From Paracoccaceae bacterium (GTDB taxonomy: Bacteria; Pseudomonadota; Alphaproteobacteria; Rhodobacterales; Rhodobacteraceae): a stretch of DNA of 64,000 nt. The position numbers and the translations under genes are program-made. The stretch spans positions 37,535 through 101,534 of the forward strand of contig JAIOJF010000049.1 in the NCBI GenBank assembly GCA_019911965.1, in the 5' to 3' direction. The number at the start of each line of letters is the position of its first letter. Position 1 is the first letter of the stretch. The notes under the pieces are model-generated. The model was given only the letters and a program-made list of their open reading frames with translations, had not been told where the DNA came from and ran no database searches. Of this stretch, positions 43,370-50,165 are shown piece by piece.

Positions 43370-44421
43370 GCCAATGCCCGTTCGATGGCGGCACGGTCCA
43401 ACCCGGCCTGACCGATCACCACCAGCCGGGCGCGGCGCGCCTCGTCCGGCCTCAGGGCGCGGTCGAAATAGGTCTCGATGCGCGGGCCGACCGCCTGCAG
43501 CGTCAGGCGCATCGGCTTGCCGGTGACGGCGGCAAAGCCTTTCAGCCGCAGGATATCGTGATCGCGGATCACCTCGGCCATCACTGCGGCAAAGGCCGCC
43601 GGATCGGCGATCTCGCCGCGTTCAACGACGAAACTTTCAAATTCGTCGTGGCCGTGTTCGTGTTCGTGATCGTCGTCCTCATCGTCGTCGTGATGGTGGT
43701 GATGCAGTTCCGCGCGCGCCTCCAGATCGGATTCCGCCGCCGCCGAGCGGCCCAGCAGAACCTCGACCGGCAGCGCCCCCATTGCGGTTTTAACCACCTG
43801 CACACCGGCGCGTGCGCCCGTGCCCAACCGGGCAACCAGCGCATCGGCATCGGGCGCGGACAGAAGATCGGTCTTGTTGACCACGATCATGTCGGCGCAG
43901 GCGATCTGGTCGTCGAACAGTTCCGACAACGGCGTTTCATGGTCCAGATTGTCATCCGCCATGCGCTGCGCATCAATCGCCACCAGATCATGGGCAAATC
44001 GCCCCTCTGCCACCGCCTTGGCATCGACCACGGTAACCACGCCATCGACCGTGACCAGAGTCGAGATCGCGGGCCAGTTGAACGCCCGCACCAGCGGTTG
44101 CGGTAGCGCCAGGCCGGAGGTTTCGATCACGATATGATCGGGCCGGTTGTCCCGCGCGAGCAGCTTTTCCAGCGTGGGGATGAAATCCTCGGCCACGGTG
44201 CAGCAGATGCAGCCGTTGGACAATTCCACGATATCATCTGCCGAACAGGTGGCATCGCCGCAGCTTTTCAGGATTTCGCCATCGACCCCGAGATTGCCGA
44301 ACTCGTTGATGATCAGCGCGATCCGCCTGCCGTTCGCATTGGCCAGAAGGTGGCGGATCAGCGTGGTCTTGCCCGCGCCAAGAAAGCCGGTCACGACAGT
44401 TGCGGGGATTTTCTGGGCCAT
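43366..44421 (-). CDS. cobW: CobW family metallochaperone GTPase
   Basis: 351 residues. G3E GTPase with the P-loop GFLGAGKT at 12-19, the metal-binding CxCC motif C71-I-C73-C74, NKTDLL as the G4 motif, and a long His/Asp stretch (about 240-262, HHHHHDDDEDDD and HEHEHGHD) that can hold metal. It probably supplies cobalt to the chelatase or handles the cobalt imported by CbtA/CbtB. Located between cbtA and cobN in the riboswitch operon. Confidence 0.95.
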   Translation of the reverse strand: MAQKIPATVVTGFLGAGKTTLIRHLLANANGRRIALIINEFGNLGVDGEILKSCGDATCSADDIVELSNGCICCTVAEDFIPTLEKLLARDNRPDHIVIETSGLALPQPLVRAFNWPAISTLVTVDGVVTVVDAKAVAEGRFAHDLVAIDAQRMADDNLDHETPLSELFDDQIACADMIVVNKTDLLSAPDADALVARLGTGARAGVQVVKTAMGALPVEVLLGRSAAAESDLEARAELHHHHHDDDEDDDHEHEHGHDEFESFVVERGEIADPAAFAAVMAEVIRDHDILRLKGFAAVTGKPMRLTLQAVGPRIETYFDRALRPDEARRARLVVIGQAGLDRAAIERALA

Positions 44422-44459
44422 GTCGCATCCTCGGTCAGGGCAGGTTCACGCGCACCGTA

Positions 44460-45209
44460 TCAGGCCGCGTCCTGCCGGTGGAAATAGGCCGATCCGAGGC
44501 CAAGTACAACCCAGGCCACCAGCCCGACCGCCAGCGTCCGCGCGGCATAAAGCGCGGCCAGTTCCGGCGGTGCCGATCCCCAGTGTTCCGACGGCATCGG
44601 TGCGCCCCACAGATGCGGCAGCGCGATCAGAACCACGCCCGCCAGCACCCTGGCTGCATTGCCGCCAAAGGCGATCTGCCAAAGCCCGAAACCGGTCAGC
44701 GCCACGGTGGCGAACCACCAGTATTGCCTGAGCGTGATATCGGCGGCGGCATTGCCCGGCAGTTCCGGGGCCAGCCCGAAGGCGGGGGCAAACTGCACGG
44801 TGACGAACCCGGCAATACCCCAGAGCAATCCGTGCCCGGGCTTGACCGGCACACCGCGGTCACGCGCCAGCACGATCAGCGCGCCAAGGATCAGGCCATA
44901 GCCGACATAGGTGAAGACCGAGAACACCACGCTGAGGCCATCGCGCACGAGGTCGATACCGCCCTCGCGCGCGCCGTGGTCGTGGCTGGCATGATCGTGG
45001 CCATCCGCCTGGGCCGGCTGTGCCGCAGGGGCGGCTGCGTGATCGTGCCCGCCGCCCGATGGCATGGCGCTGAAATGCGTGACATGGCCGGATTCATACC
45101 GCTCGGCTTCCAGAAGAAGACGATTCACAAATGCGAATTGCAGCAGGACGGCGACCAGCCCCGCGGCAAAGCCGGCGAACAACGCCCCGGCCAACATGTT
45201 CTTCAGCAT
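44460..45209 (-). CDS. cbtA: CbtA family cobalt transporter subunit
   Basis: 249 residues with about six transmembrane helices starting MLKNMLAGALFAGFAAGLVAV, and a His-rich loop (about 52-78, GGHDHAAA and HDHASHDHG) fit for cobalt. Found downstream of B12 riboswitches and predicted from comparative genomics to import cobalt together with CbtB. Start 45209 is one base beyond the cbtB stop region. Transport itself is predicted, not shown here. Confidence 0.93.
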   Translation of the reverse strand: MLKNMLAGALFAGFAAGLVAVLLQFAFVNRLLLEAERYESGHVTHFSAMPSGGGHDHAAAPAAQPAQADGHDHASHDHGAREGGIDLVRDGLSVVFSVFTYVGYGLILGALIVLARDRGVPVKPGHGLLWGIAGFVTVQFAPAFGLAPELPGNAAADITLRQYWWFATVALTGFGLWQIAFGGNAARVLAGVVLIALPHLWGAPMPSEHWGSAPPELAALYAARTLAVGLVAWVVLGLGSAYFHRQDAA

Positions 45210-45210
45210 T

Positions 45211-45381
45211 TTAGTGGCAGGGGAACCCGGCAGTATGCCGAACGTCGTGGGCCGCGTCATGCAGCGCGGCGGATTGCGCGTGGCCGGCCAGGAACACCAT
45301 GCCGGCACCCAGAAGGGCGACAAAGGCGATGGTCAGGGTCTTTTGATTGACGGCGGCGGCCGTGCGGATTGCGATTGCCAT
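45211..45381 (-). CDS. cbtB: CbtB family cobalt transporter subunit (56 residues)
   Basis: A short gene of 56 residues: MAIAIRTAAAVNQ, one transmembrane helix (about 15-33), and a C-terminal histidine cluster HDAAHDVRHTAGFPCH (His41, 45, 49, 56 and Cys55), the diagnostic cobalt-binding tail of CbtB. AAAGGA nine bases upstream of the ATG is a good ribosome-binding site. First gene after the cobalamin riboswitch and 1 base from cbtA. Confidence 0.93.
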   Translation of the reverse strand: MAIAIRTAAAVNQKTLTIAFVALLGAGMVFLAGHAQSAALHDAAHDVRHTAGFPCH

Positions 45382-45424
45382 TATTCAAGTCCTTTCCCGT
45401 CACACCCGACGGATTGATTGCACT

Positions 45425-45627
45425 TCCTGCAAGGCCGGTCTCCTGACTCGCGGGTCAAAGCGTTCCGTCGGCCTTCCCGGGGCTGGCCCAGTGGCGTGTT
45501 CGACGGGCGCTCACCGCATACAGTCGCGGGGGCGGTTGCGGTTTCAGGCCCCGGATATCGGTCGGCCCTGTCCGCATTCCCATTTCATCCCCGACCGCTT
45601 GGCGGCCTGACGGGGAACCTTACGGGG
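45425..45627 (-). promoter_or_regulatory. Cobalamin (AdoCbl) riboswitch
   Basis: On the minus strand all hallmark boxes appear in order: GACAGGGCCGACC, CCGCGACTGTATGCGGTGAGC-like P6 region, GCCACTG (45489-45495), CCGGGAAGGC, and the highly conserved GAGTCAGGAGACCGGCC (45433-45449). It precedes cbtB by about 45 bases. The known effect is repression by adenosylcobalamin. It controls cobalt import, CobW and CobN together. Confidence 0.96.
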
Positions 45628-45704
45628 GCTATTTGACAGGCAAGACGCCTCGCGGTCAAGGCGGATTGCGACCGGGGATGGCCGGATCGCGTCGGGGCTG
45701 CGGC

Positions 45705-45758
45705 AAGAATTTTCCTGAAAATTCTTCACGCGGGAATATTTTTTACCGAAAAATATTC
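45705..45758. repeat. Two adjacent perfect AT-rich inverted repeats
   Basis: IR1: AAGAATTTTC (45705-45714) and GAAAATTCTT (45717-45726), 2-base gap. IR2: GAATATTTTT (45734-45743) and AAAAATATTC (45749-45758), 5-base gap. They lie between the riboswitch and the end of the tlpA-like gene, in otherwise GC-rich DNA. They could be operators of the cobalt operon's promoter, or a terminator for tlpA (U-rich on the minus strand). Confidence 0.55.
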
Positions 45759-45793
45759 GGGGGTGGCGCGATTGCGTGTAACGAATCGCTCGC

Positions 45794-46402
45794 CTATTCG
45801 CCGGTGCCAAGCGCGATCACCGCTTTCAGGAACGCCAGTGTTTCAGGCGCGTGCCAGTCGGCTTCGCCCTGCACCCGCGCAATCTCGCGCCCCTCGCGGT
45901 TCAACAGGAGCGTCACCGGCAGGCCCGGCACCGCCATCGCCGCAGCCGCCTTCTGGCGTGGGTCCAGCAGGGTTTCCAGCGTTTCGATCCCGGCCTGGGC
46001 AAAGAACGTGTCGATCGCCGGGGCCGGGTTGAGGCCGGTGGCGATCAGCACCACCTCGAAATCCTCACCCCCAAGCTCGCGGTTCAGCGCATCCAGCGCC
46101 GGCATTTCCTTGCGGCAGGGCGCACACCAGGTGGCCCAGAAGTTCAGCACCACCACCTTGCCCTTGTAATCCGACATGCGCACCGCTTCGCCTTGCCGGG
46201 TTTCAACCGCCACATCCGGCAGCGGTTTGGCCGCCCGGTGCAGCGCCAGCTTCTGCATTTCCCCGACCCTCAGGCTGTCCAGCACGGCCAGATCGGCTTC
46301 CGGAATGGGAGTGTTTTGCGCCTGCCCCCCCAGCCAGACAAAGCCGACCAGAGCAATTGCACCAAGGCCGAGGGCCGTATAAACCAGCGCGAAACGTGAC
46401 AT
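45794..46402 (-). CDS. TlpA-like thiol:disulfide oxidoreductase
   Basis: 202 residues. N-terminal hydrophobic anchor (about 5-25, [19 protein letters not shown]) and a periplasmic thioredoxin fold with active site W-C-A-P-C ([18 protein letters not shown]). TlpA proteins reduce cytochrome c apoproteins or copper-binding partners. Divergent from argH, with only 26 bases between start codons. Confidence 0.9.
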   Translation of the reverse strand: MSRFALVYTALGLGAIALVGFVWLGGQAQNTPIPEADLAVLDSLRVGEMQKLALHRAAKPLPDVAVETRQGEAVRMSDYKGKVVVLNFWATWCAPCRKEMPALDALNRELGGEDFEVVLIATGLNPAPAIDTFFAQAGIETLETLLDPRQKAAAAMAVPGLPVTLLLNREGREIARVQGEADWHAPETLAFLKAVIALGTGE

Positions 46403-46428
46403 GGACGACCCTTCCGAAAGGCGGCGAG

Positions 46429-47820
46429 ATGAGCAACAAGACCTCGAACCAGATGTGGGGTGGCCGCTTCGCCGCCGGGCCCGATGCGATCATGGAGGCC
46501 ATAAACGCCTCGATCGGGTTCGACAAGCGGTTGGCGGCACAGGATATCGCCGGCTCAAGGGCCCATGCCGCGATGCTGGCGGCGCAGGGCATCATCACTG
46601 ATAGTGACGCCGAGGCGATCAGGGAAGGGCTGCTCACCATATTGTCAGAAATCGAGGCGGGCACGTTTGAATATTCAACCGCGCTGGAAGACATCCACAT
46701 GAATGTGGAGGCGCGCCTGAAGGACCTGATCGGCGAGGCGGCGGGGCGCCTGCACACGGCGCGGTCGCGCAACGATCAGGTGGCGACCGATTTCAAGTTA
46801 TGGGTGCGCGATCAGTTCGACGCCGCGATTGCCGGGTTGCAGGCGCTGCAATCGGCATTGCTGGCTCAGGCCGAGGCCGGGGCCGACATGGTGATGCCGG
46901 GCTTCACGCATTTGCAGACAGCGCAGCCTGTGACCTGGGGCCATCACATGCTGGCCTATGTGGAAATGTTCGCCCGCGATGCCAGCCGGATGCGCGACGC
47001 CCGCGCGCGGATGAACGAATGCCCGCTGGGCGCGGCGGCGCTGGCGGGTACTTCGTTTCCGATCGACCGGCAGGCGACGGCGGCGGCCCTGGGCTTCGAC
47101 CGGCCCGCGGCAAATTCGCTGGATGCGGTCAGCGACCGGGATTTCGCGCTGGAATTCCTGTCGGCTTCGGCCATCGCCGCGATGCATCTCAGCCGCTTTG
47201 CCGAGGAACTGGTGATCTGGTCATCGGCGCAATTCCGGTTTGTCACACTGTCGGACCGGTTCTCGACCGGTTCCAGCATCATGCCGCAGAAGAAGAATCC
47301 CGACGCGGCCGAGCTGATCCGTGCTAAGGTCGGGCGGATCACCGGTTCGCTGGTGGGGTTGCTGACGGTAATGAAGGGGCTGCCGCTGGCCTATTCCAAG
47401 GACATGCAGGAGGACAAGGAACAGGTGTTCGATGCCGCCGACAGCCTGATGCTGGCACTGGCGGCGATGACCGGCATGGTGGGCGACATGGTGCCCAACA
47501 AGGAGGCACTGGAACGCGCCGCGTCCAGCGGATTTTCCACCGCCACCGATCTGGCCGACTGGCTGGTGCGCTCGCTGAACATGCCGTTCCGCGAGGCGCA
47601 TCACGTCACCGGCGCGCTGGTGAAAATGGCCGAGGATCAGGGCTGCGATCTGCCCGACCTGACGCTTGCGCAGATGCAATCGGTCGCCAAGGGCATCAAT
47701 TCCGACGTTTACGGTGTGTTAGGGGTTTACAACTCAACCAAAAGTAGATCAAGCTATGGCGGAACGGCGCCGTCTCAGGTCCGCGCTCAGATCGCCCGCT
47801 GGAAGGAGGCGCTGGCATGA
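46429..47820 (+). CDS. argH: Argininosuccinate lyase
   Basis: 463 residues. Fumarase-superfamily lyase making arginine and fumarate, last step of arginine synthesis. Signature loop [12 protein letters not shown] with the catalytic serines at 282-283, N-terminal [11 protein letters not shown]. Start ATG 46429 ([14 protein letters not shown]) has GGCGAG before it. Its stop overlaps the small lipoprotein start (ATGA). Confidence 0.97.
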   Translation: MSNKTSNQMWGGRFAAGPDAIMEAINASIGFDKRLAAQDIAGSRAHAAMLAAQGIITDSDAEAIREGLLTILSEIEAGTFEYSTALEDIHMNVEARLKDLIGEAAGRLHTARSRNDQVATDFKLWVRDQFDAAIAGLQALQSALLAQAEAGADMVMPGFTHLQTAQPVTWGHHMLAYVEMFARDASRMRDARARMNECPLGAAALAGTSFPIDRQATAAALGFDRPAANSLDAVSDRDFALEFLSASAIAAMHLSRFAEELVIWSSAQFRFVTLSDRFSTGSSIMPQKKNPDAAELIRAKVGRITGSLVGLLTVMKGLPLAYSKDMQEDKEQVFDAADSLMLALAAMTGMVGDMVPNKEALERAASSGFSTATDLADWLVRSLNMPFREAHHVTGALVKMAEDQGCDLPDLTLAQMQSVAKGINSDVYGVLGVYNSTKSRSSYGGTAPSQVRAQIARWKEALA

Positions 47821-47918
47821 CCCGGATACTGGCATTGGTGTTGTTTGGCATGTTCACTCTGACGGCTTGCGGCATCGACGGCGAGCCGTTGACACCGCCG
47901 GCGAAGGCCTCGCAGTAA
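47817..47918 (+). CDS. LptM-like minimal lipoprotein (33 residues)
   Basis: [20 protein letters not shown] followed by DGEPLTPP. A signal peptide ends at the lipobox LTAC (Cys18), leaving only about 16 mature residues. CG-I-x-G-x-PLxxP after the lipid-modified cysteine matches the core of LptM (YifL), which in E. coli helps LptD mature. LptM genes are often next to lysA, and lysA is three genes away here. Overlaps the argH stop as ATGA. Shorter than E. coli LptM (67). Too short for most gene finders. Confidence 0.65.
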   Translation: MTRILALVLFGMFTLTACGIDGEPLTPPAKASQ

Positions 47919-47953
47919 CTTTGGGGCCAAGCGGCATAACAAGGGGGCTGAAA

Positions 47954-48520
47954 ATGACGAAATTCCTGGAAACACTGCGAATCCTCACGCTGACCGCCGG
48001 GGTCGCGCTGGGGCTTGTGGCCGCCGCATCGGGCGGGGCGCTGGCCGATTGCCCGGTCCTGCTGACCGTCACCGGCAAGCTGGACAACCCCAACCGCGGC
48101 GGATTCGATGCCGAGGCGGACAAGTTCTTCGGCCATTACGATGTCGAGTTCGACAAGGCGCGGTCGTTCTCCTGCGTCGATCTGGAAAAGCTGACGCCGG
48201 TTACCGTGCGCGCCGATTTCCCTGCCGGCAAGAACGTCCACACCTATGATGGCGTGCTTCTGGCCGATGTGCTGGCCGCCGCCGGCGCGACCGGCGACAA
48301 GGTGACGGTGCAGGCGCTGGACGGCTACGCGGTCGAGGTATCGCTGGCGGACATGATTGCCAGGGGTGCCGTGGTGGCGCTGAAGCGCGACGGTGAATCC
48401 TTCGGCATCGGCGGCTTCGGGCCGACCCAGATCGTGTTCCCGCGCGCGGAACGCGATGACCTGAAAGACATGAACGACGATTGGTGGGTCTGGTCGATAT
48501 TCCATATCCGCGTGGAATAG
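47954..48520 (+). CDS. Periplasmic protein with a sulfite-oxidase-like molybdopterin fold
   Basis: 188 residues. Cleavable signal peptide (LRILTLTAGVALGLVAAASGGALA, mature from about 32). The rest shows the weak pattern of the oxidoreductase molybdopterin-binding (SUOX) fold: VHTYDGVLLADVLAAAG, LDGYAVEVSLADM and GGFGPTQIVFPRA. The molybdenum-ligand cysteine of true SUOX enzymes is not evident, so it may be a non-catalytic or cofactor-free relative. Expressed with the DUF2834 gene downstream. Confidence 0.6.
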   Translation: MTKFLETLRILTLTAGVALGLVAAASGGALADCPVLLTVTGKLDNPNRGGFDAEADKFFGHYDVEFDKARSFSCVDLEKLTPVTVRADFPAGKNVHTYDGVLLADVLAAAGATGDKVTVQALDGYAVEVSLADMIARGAVVALKRDGESFGIGGFGPTQIVFPRAERDDLKDMNDDWWVWSIFHIRVE

Positions 48521-48550
48521 TCTAAAGCCGCTTCCCAGCAGGGGGCGGCA

Positions 48551-48868
48551 ATGTCGGTACTTCGGATGATCTATCTGGCACTGGCCATCATCGGGGCAAT
48601 CGTCCCGATGATGTATTTCGTGCCTTGGGCGCTGGCAGGCGAGGCCAGCCTCGCCACCCTGATTGCCGCCTGGAAGACCAACGACGCGACCACCGGCCTG
48701 TATTACGACATGCTGATCGCAGCGCTGGCGCTGAATGTCTGGGTGCTGGCGGAAACCTACGTTCGGCGCGACTGGTGGGTGCTGATCTGCCTGCCCGCGA
48801 CCTATCTGATCGGCCTGTCCTGCGGGCTGCCGCTGTTCCTGTTCCTGCGCTCGCGACCGGTGATCTGA
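48551..48868 (+). CDS. DUF2834 domain membrane protein
   Basis: 105 residues with three predicted transmembrane helices (about 5-25, 50-70, 78-100) and the family look of DUF2834, including the WKTNDATTGLYYDMLIAALALNVWV region. Function unknown. It ends 3 bases before lysA and so is probably co-transcribed with it. Confidence 0.72.
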   Translation: MSVLRMIYLALAIIGAIVPMMYFVPWALAGEASLATLIAAWKTNDATTGLYYDMLIAALALNVWVLAETYVRRDWWVLICLPATYLIGLSCGLPLFLFLRSRPVI

Positions 48869-48871
48869 CCC

Positions 48872-50137
48872 ATGGACCATTTCGACTACAAGGATGGCAT
48901 CCTGCATGCCGAGGACGTGGCGGTGGACGAGATCGCCCGCGCCGTCGGCACACCGTTCTATGCCTATTCCGCCGCCACTTTCCGCCGCCATTTCCAATTG
49001 TTCCAGGAGGCTCTGGCGGGCATGGATCATCTGATCTGTTACGCCATGAAGGCCAATGGCAACCTCGCGATCCTGAAGCTGATGGGCGATATGGGGGCCG
49101 GGATCGACGTGGTGTCGGGCGGCGAATACCTGAAGGCGCGCGCCGCCGGGGTGCCGGGCGAACGCATCGTGTTTTCCGGCGTCGGCAAGACGCGAGCCGA
49201 GATGGCGCTGGCGCTGGAGGGTGGCATCCGGCAGTTCAACGTCGAAAGCGAACCGGAATTGCTGGCGCTGAACGAGGTGGCCTGCGGCCTTGGCAAGGTC
49301 GCACCCGTCACCGTCCGCATCAACCCGGACGTGGATGCCCGGACCCATGCCAAGATCGCCACCGGCAAGTCGGAAAACAAGTTCGGCATCCCGATTGCCA
49401 AGGCGCGGCTGGTCTATGCCGAGGCCGCCGCCCTGCCGGGGATCGAGGTAGTCGGGATCGACGTGCATATCGGCTCGCAACTGACCGATCTGGACCCGTT
49501 CCGCGCCGCCTTCGACAAGGTCGCGCATCTGACGGGCCTTTTACGCCAGGATGGCCACGACATTCGCCGGCTGGATCTGGGCGGTGGCCTTGGCATCCCT
49601 TACGAGCGTTCAAACATGGCACCACCGCTGCCGCTGGATTACGGCGAGGTGATTCGCCAGACCGTCGGGCATCTGGGATGCGAGATCGAGATTGAGCCCG
49701 GTCGCCTGATCGTCGGCAATGCCGGGATCATGGTGGCTTCGGTGATCTACCTCAAACACGGCGAGGGGCGGAATTTCCTGATCCTTGATGCCGCGATGAA
49801 CGATCTGATCCGCCCGGCAATGTATGACGCGCATCACGATATCGTGCCGGTGCGGCAGGTGGCACCGGGCACCGAGATGTCAGCGGTCGATATCGTCGGG
49901 CCGGTCTGTGAAACCGGCGATACCTTTGCACGCCAGCGCAACATGCCGCCGCTTGGCGATGGCGATCTGGTCGCCTTCCGCTCGGCGGGGGCTTATGGCG
50001 CGGTGATGGCCTCGGAATACAACATGCGCCCGCTGATCCCGGAAGTGCTGGTCGATGGCGATCAATTTGCCGTCATTCGCCCGCGTCCGAGCTTTGACGA
50101 AATGATAAACCGCGATAGGGTTCCGGAATGGTTATGA
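48872..50137 (+). CDS. lysA: Diaminopimelate decarboxylase
   Basis: 421 residues. PLP-dependent last step of lysine synthesis. PLP lysine is K60 in YAMKANGN, the glycine-rich phosphate site is GGGLGIPYE, and the substrate-binding GPVCETGDTF is near the C-terminus. Last gene before the TIGR02302 gene on the same strand. Confidence 0.96.
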   Translation: MDHFDYKDGILHAEDVAVDEIARAVGTPFYAYSAATFRRHFQLFQEALAGMDHLICYAMKANGNLAILKLMGDMGAGIDVVSGGEYLKARAAGVPGERIVFSGVGKTRAEMALALEGGIRQFNVESEPELLALNEVACGLGKVAPVTVRINPDVDARTHAKIATGKSENKFGIPIAKARLVYAEAAALPGIEVVGIDVHIGSQLTDLDPFRAAFDKVAHLTGLLRQDGHDIRRLDLGGGLGIPYERSNMAPPLPLDYGEVIRQTVGHLGCEIEIEPGRLIVGNAGIMVASVIYLKHGEGRNFLILDAAMNDLIRPAMYDAHHDIVPVRQVAPGTEMSAVDIVGPVCETGDTFARQRNMPPLGDGDLVAFRSAGAYGAVMASEYNMRPLIPEVLVDGDQFAVIRPRPSFDEMINRDRVPEWL

Positions 50138-50165
50138 CCTTGCCAGCCCTGGCTGCGGGAGCGTG

